From Didymella arachidicola (lineage: Eukaryota > Ascomycota > Dothideomycetes > Pleosporales > Didymellaceae): 64,000 bases of DNA. This document shows positions 10,337 to 22,007 of this stretch, piece after piece. Both the position numbers and the translations under genes were made by a program. The notes under the pieces are model-generated. The model searched no databases and was not told the origin of the DNA. It was given only the letters and a program-made list of their open reading frames with translations. The stretch is from NCBI GenBank assembly GCA_016630955.3, contig CM049993.1:248001-312000 (forward strand). The letters are read 5' to 3'. Every line of letters starts with the position of its first letter. Position 1 is the stretch's first letter.

Positions 10337-12088
10337 CTACGAGTCTTCGTAGACCTCCTCACCGTCTCTCGGCTTCTCCATATCCTTCGCCTTCTTCATC
10401 ACACCCTCTTCCCTCTGCAGCTCGCTCTTAGCCCATATCAGTTCGCCAGTAAAGATCCCTCGAATCGTTCCAATCCAGTTAAGAAAATAGACGAGAACGA
10501 CAAATATATATAATGCAGCTGTCAGGCCTCTGAACGCTGGCAAGTCCATTGAATCGCCCAACTGCAGCCAGGCAGTTACCAATGTGACTGTGGGGAATAC
10601 CACACTCCACTATGTCAGGGTATACGAGAACTGCTTCTTGACAAAAACATCAGCGACCCCTACTATCGCAAGGCAGAAGGTGAAGTAGTCGAAACCGAGC
10701 AATAGCATCCCAAACAAACAGCATACCCGAAAAGTCGATGCCCGCACCAGTATCCTGCTGCCAGAAAGTCGCGCTCGTAGCTTGGGACTTGTATAGCTGA
10801 AAGTACGTGTGCGCCGCACTTCCCAGGATCTGGAACGCAGAGCTCAGCTTGCCCGCAGCACCAATGAGGATGAGCAGTCCGGCTCGTTGCGCTGGCGGAT
10901 TCAGGCCCGCAGCCAGCAGTCGATGGAAACAGAGCGTCTAGAGGATGATACCCATGAACAGCGCAATGCCAACAACAAAACACCCGACAACAATCGTGGG
11001 TATCGCAAGCCTGGCACTCATTTCAGCACCATTAGTAACGATATTCCCAGTTTCTGCACCTGCAGTCGCTAGACCCACAGGCGCCATGAACAGCACGGGC
11101 GTCATACTGCGGTCCATCTGGTTACCAGTGTAGATGCACGTCACAATCACAACGACACCTGTCAAGAACATCCACACCATGCCGATCCACCAAAGCACGT
11201 ACGCGACCAGTGTGAAAGCATGTCCGCCCCATGTTGTAGTCGAGACTCGCGTCGCTGTGAGCGCAGCGATCGTCATCAACACAATCGGTAGAATGGCGTA
11301 TGAGGCCAGTTCATCCGGGTCGGCCAGCGCACGGCGGATGGCAACGTGTGGGTATACGATCCAACGCGCGAGCAGAGAACGAAGAAGACAAAAAAGAGCG
11401 CGATTTCGAACACGTAGAGAACAGAGGCCAAACGTAATTGCCACGGCGCCGAGTAAGGGCAAGGTGATGCGAGGATGAGCCCGAGACCGCCTGTTGAAAC
11501 CGCTATGACGAACTGTGCTCTGTTAGACGCAGAACGTGCAATTAGGAAGTCGAGGTTGCCTACCCAGATCGGCTTGGAGCCTTCCAGCGCAGCGCCCCAT
11601 TTGCCCGTTGCATGGCGGTAGTGCCGGATCGATCGTTTGTGCAGCTTTTGATTCCTCCTTCTTTTGTGCTGTTCTGAGTCTTCGTCATCGTCTAAGGCGT
11701 GAGGTACCTCGCTATCAATAAGGCGCCAGGGTACTTCGAAGTCGTAGTCGTGTTCGCGCCGTTTGTGCGCCAATACTGTTTGAAAACGGGCTGGATGGAA
11801 AGACGGAATCTGGGATGAGAGGTTGCATGGGAATGGAGAACAGCACAGGTCTGCATGTCTGCGTGCAATTTTCCGCAGATACGCGCAAGTATACTGGCTA
11901 GTTCTTTGTATTGACGTCAGATCTCGGATAGAAAGTTTTGGTGTTGATGGTCGGACAGAACGGGATCGACATGATAATTGTGGGTCGGGCGGCCCGCTCC
12001 GCATTGGGATCGTGAAGATCTTATAGTTCCGAACGCGACTCCGGTGATTCCTTTTCGACCTCCGTGTTCCCAATGCAGATGCGCTCAA
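10337..12088 (-). pseudogene. decayed TDT-family (malate/sulfite-type) transporter
   Basis: Conceptual translation matches fungal C4-dicarboxylate/malic acid transporters of the tellurite-resistance/dicarboxylate (TDT) family: AVSTGGLGLILASP, ARWIVYPHVAIRRALADPDE, TTTWGGHAFTLVAYVLWW, then FHRLLAAGLNPP and a late segment WSVVFPTVTLVTAW. The frame is broken several times. One frameshift lies near 11,380-11,400 at a T6 run, where one extra T would restore the frame. An in-frame TAG is at 10940..10938 before TLCFHRLL. Another frame change is near 10,725, and a second TAG at 10612..10610 sits where relatives have Trp (YTLT-stop-WSVVFP). No intron of plausible size bridges these. The N-terminal boundary is uncertain; the open frame starts at 12088. 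It probably makes no functional transporter. Confidence 0.8.
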
Positions 12089-12193
12089 GCAGAATTTTCA
12101 TCGAGAGCCCTGTGAAGTCTTAGAGGAAGTAGTCGGTGTTGCTAGCACCGGAAAAGATTGCCAAGGATTGAGTTCTGGACGAAAAGTCTTGTG

Positions 12194-12548
12194 TCAGGAG
12201 CGCGTTAATGTGAAGTACAGACGCGAGAATAGATTGGTAGATTGTGTACTGATGGACCTTATCATTAGAATCTCAGCGATATCCACACTGTAACCCCTAG
12301 AAATACTGATGAAGCCCGGTACGGAGCTGCAACGACGACGCCAGTGACAGCGCCAACAACCACACCACCAATAACTGCTGCATACTTGCTCCTGCGCTCT
12401 GGAGCACCACGCAAGAGCTTCCAACTTCGATAATATCGACTGCGGACTCATGCGCTGCGGCAGCAGAGCTTGTTTTTCGGCGGTAGCTCTCTTTCGTTAA
12501 TGATTCATACGTTAATGATTCATACGTCAATGACTTCGCTTCTAGCAA
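12194..12548 (-). other. possible gene remnant with a glycine-zipper segment
   Basis: On the minus strand one frame (12548 down to about 12450) reads an ESLTYESLTKESYRRKTSS-like segment. A second frame then reads RYYRSWKLLRGAPERRSKYA followed by AVIGGVVVGAVTGVVVAAP and stops. The small-residue hydrophobic stretch looks like a membrane glycine zipper. The two parts are in different frames and I found no convincing splice pair joining them. It lies just downstream of the broken kinase and may be a relic or a small unresolved gene. Confidence 0.25.
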
Positions 12549-12589
12549 TCAGATCTCAGATGGTTGATAGTATTTCTATTTCTTCAGCT

Positions 12590-13855
12590 CTAGTCAAGCT
12601 CTCGCATGCGCAGTTCCAAAGAAAGAGCCGCGTAGTCATTGCCCTCATAGCTGGGTCGCTCAACCCATTCACCTGGCATGCGCATACCAGCCATGCGCCG
12701 AGGGCTAGGTGCTTGCGGACGCACAACTGGAGGATATGTGGCCAGCATGCTATCCGCTCGATGCAGCTTTGGCTGGCCGACTACACTAATATAAATGTCG
12801 ATCAAAGGAATTAGCTCCTTCATGAGCGACGCAGATGTAGCCCGCGATTCCGGATCTATGATCCACAGTTTCGTGTACCACTCGTTCAGTAGGTCGCTGA
12901 ACGGCTGGTAGTCCTTTGGCAGTAGTACGTCTGTGTCGTAATGAGTTGCTAGCATTGACGCTTGCAGATTCAGCGGCCGATAAGCTGCCCCTAACTTCCA
13001 CTTCCACTCCTTCCAGATCTTATCGTCATTGTCGGAATTAGAATGTGGCAGTAGCTTCTTCACCTGTTCCACGAAGGCCTTGCGTGACTGGCCTGGGAGT
13101 ATGCCCAAAGCAAAGTTCTATAGTGTAGCGCCGAATGACCACATATCACCCGCCGCACGTGCAGGTAGTGGTACATTCGCTTCACGCTCCGACACTGGAG
13201 GTGCGAAATGTGGCGAGCCAGCCGACTTGTGCATCTGCTTGTGGACGTTGAGCGAAGGATGTGCGACTGCGCAAGAGAAGTCCCCGAGTTTGAAGACTGG
13301 AAACTCGGGGATTACACTGCCACAGTAAGTTGAAGAACAAGCCACCAGGATGTTTTCCGACTTCACGTCGCGATGGATGAATCCACACTCATTGTGTAGG
13401 AACTCAAGGGCAAGGGTTATGTCCTTGAACAATTTCCACACTGTCGACTCGGGTATGCCTATCGGTGCTTGGTTCTGAGCTTCTTGCTTGCACCAGGCGG
13501 CGCGGTAGTCCCAGAGGCTCCCAAATTCAGCGAATTCGAGGAAGATAGCCTGGCATAATGTCACACCGTGACTAGATTGGGACGAGACCATGTGATCAAT
13601 GTTCTCGTGCTTACCATGGGAGCCAATGGTTGTCAAAACCTTAGCTTCCTGAAGGATATTGATAGATGCTGAGATACGATTGCGGTGCGGAGTCTTAACG
13701 GCTATGAGGCGTTTGGTCGGGCGGTGCAGGAAAGCTGATACTTCACCATCGCTGCCCTTGCCAAGCGAGTGTTCGAAAGCGAAGAAGCAGTCGAAGTCAG
13801 AGGAATCTGCGAGGTCTGCTCTAATGGAATGTGTGATCTTGGCTTCTAGATCCAT
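12590..13855 (-). pseudogene. protein kinase domain gene with an in-frame TAG
   Basis: From ATG 13855 the frame encodes a Ser/Thr-type kinase domain: glycine loop LGKGSDGEV, lysine strand RLIAVKTPH, catalytic loop HRDVKSENILV, then KLGDFSCAV where the usual DFG glycine is Ser, then AAGDMWSFGATL. At 13120..13118 a TAG interrupts the frame exactly where kinases have an aromatic residue in WSFGATLxNFALG. The same frame continues without loss as NFALGILPG through the C-lobe to WYTKLWIIDPESRATSASLM and stops at 12590. No intron of possible length removes the TAG. The product as written would be a 245-residue fragment lacking the C-lobe. Readthrough or a base-calling error are alternatives. Confidence 0.75.
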
Positions 13856-14957
13856 GTTTGCTGCGCTCGGAAAAAATGAGCAGTGAGGTGTAAAGACAAT
13901 TGTTGGATATGGTTGCGCTTGGACCACAGGGAGATCAGCTTAAATCACCTCACACAGCATTGTGGAAATTGTGTTGTTGGCGGGCAAAGTTAACATCACG
14001 GTCTTCACTAATAATACTTTTGGACTTGCATAGAAAGGTAGCAGGATGGGGTGCAAGTATAATGTGATGTCTGCCTTGCTTCAATAAACCTGCTCGATTG
14101 TTCAGTATTGTACTAGTATCAGGGATGGTGGCTACGAGTGATGCGGTGAAAGGTTTGACATGAGGGCTCACAATGTGGACCTCAGGCATGCCGGCAGTAG
14201 TGAAAAGTAGCGAGCGAGCCATTGCACATGGCAGCGATATGCTCCAGCTATGTCGGGTTCATTGACTGGTAGATGATATGAGGAGTATTTGCGTGGATCG
14301 AAGCCAAGAAGGATGCTACAGCGGCTAGAACGCTAGCAAAGTGCGCGTTCATGTCACAAAGGGTGACAATCTGTTGAAAGACTGATGAGAAGGGACTTTG
14401 GCAGCCCAAGAGCATGTCCAGTACGCTTCAGTATGTACATGTTGAAAACTGACATTGCTGGCCAGCCTTTTCGTGCTTCACTCAAGGCACATGCACAATG
14501 TCATGTTCGTATTCACTCGTGTGAAGATCTACTTGATACGACAAACTTTTTCGTCCGCTGATCTATTCAAGGATGTATTCGATGACGGAGTCTGTTAGTC
14601 GCAACAGTACAGTGAGTTCAACTCGACACACATGCGATGCATACCAAAGCGCGCGGATGTAAAACTGAGGGGTTCGGTGGACGAGAAGAAAACGAGGCAA
14701 ACTGCAGCTGTGTCACTGTTTCAAATAGGCTAAGGTATTGCGAGATCGCGATGTGTGTCTATGTGGTCTTGGCTGACAAATGTCGGATGATGGTAAAATC
14801 AAACGCCTGAGCAGGAGCGTGTTTGCGCTTCAGAATCCTCTCCCCTTGCAAATTTCAAGGTGGATGCATAACGCCGAATGCGCAACGCGATGTCGCATGC
14901 AATGTGTGAGAACAGTATGCAAGGCTTTGTACAAGGCGAGTAAAGGAAAGAGTATAC
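13856..14957. other. intergenic region, no gene recognised
   Basis: Spacer between the kinase pseudogene and the phosphate transporter. A 90-codon minus-strand open frame at 13950..14222 has no recognisable motif and is not called as a gene. Confidence 0.5.
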
Positions 14958-17725
14958 TCAGAAGCCAGAAGCAAGCATGAGCCCGTACCCTAGGGTGATG
15001 ATAACGATGAAAGTGATGATTGATGCAGGCACACCGCGAGTGAGGAAGTGTTTGACATCGAGGTAGCGTTGACCAGTTCGCTGATCTTCCATCATGATCG
15101 CAGCTGCGCCGCATTAGCCTTAGACTCGCATGAACATTATTGGGGTGGACTTACTCATGTTGGGGAAGCCGCTGGTGGGCAAACCCATAGCACCGCTTGC
15201 CATGAGGACAGCGCCCATGACAAGCAGATTGGGGTGCGGCTCCGGCATGTTCTGACCAACTTGCTGTACGAGCGGGAGCACAATAAGCGCCGCGACAGTG
15301 TGGCTGATGAAGGTAGCAATGACTAGGATCAGGCCGCAGAAGACTACAAGAACGCCGTACAGGCTCATGCCTTCAACACCGCTGGTGATCGACTCGGCGA
15401 TTGTATGAAGGAGACCGGAAGAGTTGACTGACTTTCCGAGAGCCAAGCCACCAGCCGCGAGAATAATAATTGTCCATAGGAAGTTGTTGAAATCCTCTTT
15501 GGTAAGGATACCGGTTCCAAAGAATAGCACAAGGGGAATGATAGCCACCACGCCCATGTCACCGAAGATATCCTCGAGTTGGTGGCTAACACACCACAAC
15601 ACAATGGTGACAACGGTTACAATACTAATGAACCACTGCACACCGGTAAACTTATCCTTCATGGGGCGGATTGGCACAATAGTCGTGCCCTTGCCTGGCT
15701 GGAAGGTCACGACTAGAAGACCCCAGATTAACAAGATCGAAACGATGCACACAGGCAGGGCAATGAAGAACCAGACACCCCATGATGGCTCAGGGTTCAT
15801 GTTCTGAAGGGCAATGAGGTTCTGGGGCGAAGCGATGGGCGAGGCGGCGCCACCGATATTGGAAGCCAAAGCAATACCGAGGAGCAAAGCCTTGGTCATG
15901 TTCGAGTCGGCGGGCAGATTACGAAGGATGGGCTAATCTGTTAGCACGAGGTGACAGGTTTAGCTAGCTAGCTTTGGACGTACCTGGATGATAGAGTAGC
16001 ACAGGACGGGTGCAGCGACGTTGCTGATCCACATACTAGCAAACATAGCGACGAACATGTTGGTGAGAAGAACCGTTCTCGGCTTCGTACCAGCCTTGCT
16101 CAGGACGAAGGTAGCCATCATCTTTGCGATGTTGTACTTGGACAGCGCGGCCGCGATGGTGAAGCCTCCAAGAAGCAGCATAATGACGGGGGTCCACATA
16201 GCGGCGAACACATAGCCAGCAGCCTGTTTAGATCCTAGTCTCTTCCCAGTAACATCGCTGCGCACGACGTCGAGTGTAACGGCGAGGAACGGTACGAGGA
16301 GGGAAGTAACAAAAAGCGGGATGGCCTGCAATCGTCAGCTGGCGTGGATCATAGGATGGACCCGTACGTACCTCAGTTGCCCACAGGGCACTGACAAAGA
16401 CGACCATAGCCAAGCAGTTCTGCTGCTCTGGTTTCTCCATGATGGGCACCACCAGCAGGACGACAAATACTGCTATACAAGCAAGTAGCGTCCAGAATGT
16501 TTTGCTAACGAGCCATTGCGGGCATCTGTATCTTCCAATGGGTGTGACAACCTCTTTGATTCCTGGCTCATTTTCGTCACCTTGTCGTCGTACACGACCT
16601 GCGTTGACGTCGCGACCGAGCAGAGTGTGTGTGATCCCGATGTTCGCAGCTTGCGCTTTCCTTTCAATACCAATCATCTCCCTCCAAACTGTGTTTCGCT
16701 CCCATACAACGTGCTCGCGCAGGTGCAGCCTTAATTCGCGCTTGGCCTCTGCAACATCGCCCTTTGTGCAGATCTTAGAGTAGGCGCGCTCGATCTGATC
16801 CAGCTTTTGGGTGAGCCTGTCCATAGTGCTTTGCTGGAAGGGGTATGCCGGGTAGACGTATTTGTTAAGGTACTGGCTTTTGAGCTTACGATCGAGGATC
16901 TTGTCAAATTTTTTCAAAACCTTCTCGAAACCGGTCTTGTTGAGCTGGATAAATGATCGCAGTTCACACAGCGAGACATATACGCTGACAATACGCTTCT
17001 TCAGGGAGACGCCCTCATCATAGAGCGCAGAGAATGCCATGTCGTTGTAGTCGTCGAAGGCCGTGCTCGCCCTGTGCTTTAAGGAAAGCCCGTCTGAGTT
17101 GTTCTCGTCGGTGGTACGACGCCGTCTTCGCTGACCGTCCGGGCTTCTTTGTCGCAGTCGCGATGTTTCATTTGCGTCGACATCCGAATCTTCATCTTCG
17201 TCATCATGGCCGTCACCGGTAGATCGTCCGCTGACTGTGCTCGTCGCCCGTGGGCGATTGAAGCCAATTTGCTTGAAGATGCTGGTGCTACGCGTCTGCT
17301 TCCCAGGCGGCGCATTCTGCTGCTCTTGATCAAGCTCCTCTTGCTCGCGCTCGTAGTCTGCCTCGTCGTCGATCAGAGCATCCAGCTCGTCGTAGATCTC
17401 CAATTCCTTCAGCTGATAGAAAGACGTAACCTTCTCCAGTTCAGCATCGAGCAGGTTGGTGAAGGCCTGATCTGGGTCGTCGGTGGCGCCGTTCAGCAGC
17501 GGTGATGATTCGGCATCGGCGGTCGCACTGTTCTTCTGGTTGACTTGTGTCTCGAGACCATAGATCCTACATGGCGCGTCACTGGTTAGCTTCGCCGTGT
17601 TGCGTCGGCGCGCACTACTGCCCCATCATAGGTCGCACATACTGCTTCTTCAGATTGCTGTAGGCGACATAGTGGTTGCTCCAGTCTGGGACTGCATTAA
17701 ACTGCAGACTGTGGGAGAACTTCAT
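14958..17725 (-). CDS. SPX-domain low-affinity phosphate transporter (Pho87/90/91 type)
   Basis: Five exons (17725..17643, 17566..16372, 16325..15984, 15932..15155, 15103..14958) encode 847 residues, and all junctions keep frame. The start MKFSHSLQFNAVPDWSNHY is the classic SPX N-terminus; this domain continues to about residue 300 with an acidic/Arg-rich insert and the basic KFDKILDRKLKSQYLNKYV helix that binds inositol pyrophosphates. From about residue 410 the protein is a divalent-anion/Na+ symporter (DASS) membrane domain with about 12 hydrophobic segments, including ASNIGGAASPIASPQN and SGAMGLPTSGFPNM, substrate-loop signatures of the family. It should import phosphate at the plasma membrane or export it from the vacuole (Pho91). 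Sequence alone does not settle which. Confidence 0.93.
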
Positions 17726-18904
17726 CTCTTCGGCTTCGCGAAGCTGCTCGAGCTTCTCCCGTCTCTTGCGCTCTCTCTTGGTCTCTGGCGCCCGTACTGG
17801 GTTACTGCTCTCCGCTGTGGAATATTCGTGGAGCTCGAAGGCTTGCTCGGACGGGGTATCGCGGTAGGTTGCAAAGCGGTCCAGGGTGGCAGCTGTTTGC
17901 AAACAGGAAGAAATGAACGTCAGTGCGGAGCACAGGTGCGGGAAGACTAGGGCATTCGTGCAGATGGAGATCTAGGTCAGGTGCGAGAATGGCCCTCGGA
18001 GTGCAGCCAGAAAGAATTTAGGTTGCCGGCGATTGGTGGGTCATGGAGTGGTGCAAATCGTGGCTCTCTGGTGCCCATCTGAACCCGGTTGTGACGTGCG
18101 TTCTCGGAGCCAAGGGAGTCCACCCGTGCTAAGATGATTGGCTGTCTGGGCGCACCACGCTTCCACACCTCAAGACAGATCTCGTCTCAGCATGAATCCA
18201 AAGTCTCAGCCCTCACGAGTCACGAGGTCTCCAAGGCTGCAACACATCTGCCGCTATGGTTCACGACGTTCTTGAATGTGATCTCGCGGTGAGCGGCATA
18301 CTGCTTTAGCATTTGTAGTGGGGCCGCTAAGGAGATTATCCCTCTGAGGTTAGAAGCAACGCACAACGGACGTCATGCATCGTGGCCGGCCTCAAATTTT
18401 GCACTTTAACCAGTTTGGGGATATGGGACTTGTGGAGAAGAGAGCATGGAGGGTTTTTTTGGGGCCTCGTAGGCAGCCGCAGTCGTTGTGCCGCGGTAGT
18501 GGAGATAAGCCAGATCTCCCAATGGCAACGGTGAAGCCTTGCACGAGACAGATACCCTTTCAAACCAGAGAAACGGCTCACCTCAAACTAATGTGGAGAG
18601 CTTCCTCGCGGCGAATGAAGCAATCCTCTCGATCAGCACGATAAATTCAGCAGCATGAGGACACCAGGTGAAGGGGAAGTGATGGATTTGCTATCTGTCG
18701 CTAGACGCTGCAACCATATTGTCGCATGTGATCGCATGTGATTGAAATATGGAAGCAGACCGCGTTCTTGTGAATCTTGGTGTAACCCAAGTGCCATTGG
18801 GTATATAACGCCGTGCAATGCTGCAACCCTGAATACTCATGCATAATCGTAGATATCGTCCAACCAGAACGTCATAAATCATTTTTTGTAAGCCCGCCTG
18901 TCCT
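17726..18904. other. intergenic region, no gene recognised
   Basis: Promoter side of the phosphate transporter and 3' flank of the next minus-strand gene. Only short frames without recognisable content. Confidence 0.6.
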
Positions 18905-19348
18905 TCACCGCGGCATATACATGCCAGTCGTCATCATTGCAGACCCATAACGGTCATGCGCCTTCAGCATGTAGCGCAGAAAGGTGAGCGCCTTGAGGTA
19001 GACCTTCAGAGCCTTGCGGCGGCGGACCTTATCGGCTTCGAGGACCTTGCGGAGCACTCGTCGAACAGAAGTAACCTTGGTCTTAGTCATGCGCGCGAAC
19101 TGGATCACACTGCCTTTGGCGGTCATGGTCGCAAGTTCTGGTCGGCCGATTGAGATATCAGGAATGAAGGCTTCCGGTACATCGTGCGACGCGGAGTCGA
19201 CCTTGGTGAGTGATGGTCGCGTAGGCTTGGCCTCGATCTCGACGTCTGATTCATCTTCGATCTCAGCGGCCTCAGTAATGCTACCCAAGATAGGCTCAAA
19301 TGCCGGTGACCTCGGGCTGCACTGATAGTAATCGTAGTCGAGAGACAT
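18905..19348 (-). CDS. hypothetical small basic protein
   Basis: A single exon of 147 residues from MSLDYDYYQCSPRSPAF. The same frame is open up to an ATG at 19615, which would give 236 residues with a Ser/Pro-rich leader. The N-terminal third has an acidic patch (AEIEDESDVEIEA). The C-terminal third is strongly basic and helical (VRRVLRKVLEADKVRRRKA, then LKVYLKALTFLRYMLKA) and might bind nucleic acid or a partner. I recognise no family. A TATATA element on the minus strand near 19,725-19,735 and a pyrimidine-rich leader support transcription in this direction. Confidence 0.5.
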   Translation of the reverse strand: MSLDYDYYQCSPRSPAFEPILGSITEAAEIEDESDVEIEAKPTRPSLTKVDSASHDVPEAFIPDISIGRPELATMTAKGSVIQFARMTKTKVTSVRRVLRKVLEADKVRRRKALKVYLKALTFLRYMLKAHDRYGSAMMTTGMYMPR

Positions 19349-20742
19349 AATGTCAGAAAGCGAGGTTCGATGATCTTTGTTGTTCTTTGGTGAGGGTGAT
19401 TGTGGAGAAGTTTGTGGGTGAGAGTTGCGTCGGAAGGAAGGCACGTTTGGAGATTGGCAGGTACGAGATGAGGGTGATGTAGATAGAGAGTCCACGAGCC
19501 AGGAGAACACAGATGGAGCTGGAGAAGTGAAGGCAGCAGGAACCGTGTGTCGTCCAGATGCGGAAGGTACGCGGAAGTCGCACCTTGGCGGTGAAAAGAG
19601 CATCATTGTACACAAGTACTACCCTAGGTACCAGCCAACGGTCCACAACCACATGAACGGTGGTTTGAGAACAAAGGGGAGGGAGGGAACAGCAAAAGAA
19701 AATACCGAAGGCGGAATGCCAGTGGGTATATACGACCGGCCACCCCGCATACAAAGGCGGGTAGCGGGCGAAAAGACCCTTCTTTTAGCATAATCATGAC
19801 TGTGATCGTATGGTCTAGCGACGTTTGCCTTGAGACAACACACAGCCGCACGCGACGCCCACATTCCACAGTCGTCCACGCGTCTTAGCCACGTTGGCTG
19901 GACGTGACCAACAGCGACATTCGAGTGACTTGACAACAGCAAACGCGCCTGCAGCTGTCTGCATTCATCTAATTGTAGAGTTCGGGACTCGAGAAAGAGA
20001 GCGATTGGGACGTCGCATGACGTCGGTTTGGAGAGTTCGATCGAGAGATCCAGGCATTTTTGACAAGACCGGCGCGCTGTGCTAAGACGGCGCGCTAGGG
20101 CAGGAGCCAACCAGACGGCGGGTTTCGCTTCCTTCTCGCGGGCGAGCAGCAGTTCACACCACTTCTGTCAGGCATCGGGCTGAATGTCCACCAAGGAGGC
20201 TACGGCGCTCCACACTCCTAATCACGTCTTAGCAGACGCGCAGCAGCCCAAAGTTCATTACAATTGCATCGAAGGATGACAGCTGATCACAAGGCTTCTC
20301 TCGCTTCTCAGCTTACCGCAGGGGTGTCTGCGTTGCCTCTTTCACTTGCCGCCTCACCAATCGAGTTGGCACGCGACTGCTCAGCCTGCATATCCTCTGC
20401 ACATGCCAGGGGAGGTGCATGAAAGTACTCGCTGTTGCTCCTCTGTATCGCGCTGCGCGCTGGTGATCCCCAAATACATGCGCATAGGTACCTGCTGAGC
20501 TACATTGATTCCCCGCACTCGCGTCTCAGTCGCCTTGCTGGGAAGCGGAGTAGTCGCACGAGATAACACTCGTCCTTGATCAAAACACTGAACAGTGGCA
20601 CTGACGCTGACGCCGCTCGGTCCGCACCTCTCTCTCTTTCACCTCTCGTCTATCTAAAGTTGTATCATCACTTGTCTTGTTCTGTTCTGTGTTCCTTCAA
20701 TTGACAACGCGTACCCCGCAATTGCTAGCAACAACAGCCAAG
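19349..20742. other. intergenic/promoter region between divergent genes
   Basis: Contains the probable minus-strand TATATA element near 19,730 and the CT-rich leader of the tetraspanin gene at 20,630-20,740. No further gene was recognised. Confidence 0.5.
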
Positions 20743-21742
20743 ATGGCGCGCTACACCAGAAAACAAATCGTCACGTTCATCAGCATCATATACCTCGTCG
20801 TTGCAACTGCTATAGCAGGGTAAGCTCGTCGTGCCACTGTAGCGTCTTGGGCTCACCCTCTCAGTTACGCAGCGTCCCGCGCCAACCGCCTCTCTGTCCC
20901 AATATCTGACACCCTCGCCGGCCTTACGACCGCTCTTCCTGTCATCTCTGGGATTCTTCTTGAGTGTGGTTACGATCTGACACGCCGCAAGGAGCGCCAC
21001 AATCGCTTGGAACGCGGCGAGATCCAACGTCCACCCTTTGTCATCGTCGCCAACTTCATCATCTTCATCTACTCGACTGTGGTTATCACTCTGCTTGGCA
21101 CACACGCAGCTCCACAGTCAGAGCTGGACTGTGGCCTGCGACAACAATGGCAGTCATTGTTCAGGGCCAAGGACTCGAGCTCGATCAGGACCATCCAGGA
21201 TCAGTACAACTGTTGTGGTCTGACTAATTCACACGATATGGCCTGGCCCTTTCCTGGCAAAGGCGTAGACCCGAACGCATGCTCAAACTTGTCTGGAAAT
21301 ACAAGAGGTTGCCTTGGGCCTTGGAAGGCAGAAGAGCAGCACATTTCAGGATTGCTGATGGGTGTTGTGGGCATGGTCGTGATCTGGGCGGTATGCTCTC
21401 ACAAACACGACCTGGCGGTTCTTATTGACGTTCTTTTAGTTCCTGATTATTGCAGTTCCTACTCGTCGCGAGTCCTGGCTTCACAAGATCGCTCCGGAAC
21501 AGATTTCGGACTTCATCGCACGTGAGGAGCATGGCAACACCGGCGAGCGACGCCGCATCAATTATCTGCCGGATACGAATCAGTACTCGGACCGCGTACA
21601 GGACGCAGAAGATGGGGATGCCGCGCCGCTTAGCCCGGAGACTCGACGTGCCCTCGAAGAAGGTCGTGCTAGGGTAGGTACAGGTTTGCCCGGAAACATG
21701 GCACTAGATGCACCCGCCACTGAGGAGTGGGCACGAGGCTAG
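20743..21742 (+). CDS. fungal tetraspanin-like membrane protein
   Basis: Exons 20743..20819, 20865..21390 and 21440..21742 encode 301 residues. Four hydrophobic segments are spaced as in tetraspanins: IVTFISIIYLVVATAIAG, DTLAGLTTALPVISGILL, FVIVANFIIFIYSTVVI and GLLMGVVGMVVIWAFLII. The large loop between segments 3 and 4 contains YNCCGLTNSHD, the CCG signature, plus further Cys (PNACSN, RGCLGPW). The cytosolic tail is about 90 residues, longer than in animal tetraspanins and typical of fungal Tsp3-type proteins. These proteins organise membrane microdomains, and the fungal Pls1 relative is needed for appressorium function. This one is not Pls1 by length and tail. For the second intron the TTTTAG acceptor was chosen over the nearby TTGCAG because it restores the TM4 frame. 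Confidence 0.85.
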
Positions 21743-22007
21743 TTGAGGCTGGGGCATGGCACAACCGTGGTGTAATGACCGTTAGAGAACGTGAAACCAT
21801 GAACAAGTATCAACAAAATAGTATATTTCGCATATTTAGCACGGTGTTCGGCGACACTTATCTCACTCTGTATGTTACATAGTATAATTCAATGGTAGGT
21901 ACTCAGGCCCAGAAGATCTGTTGCCAATTACACCTCTCGTTCAATTGTATAAACACTCTCTGCTTGATCATCGTACTTCGTTAGGCCGGACCGTACCATC
22001 CATCACC

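Noticed and set aside
10337..13855. Idea that TAG is recoded as an amino acid in this organism
   Set aside because: Intact genes here (WASP, tetraspanin, proteasome alpha-2, RING-CH) end at TAG at the expected family lengths, so TAG is an ordinary stop.
13950..14222. 90-codon minus-strand frame as a gene
   Set aside because: No motif, no clear leader or promoter, and short enough to occur by chance.
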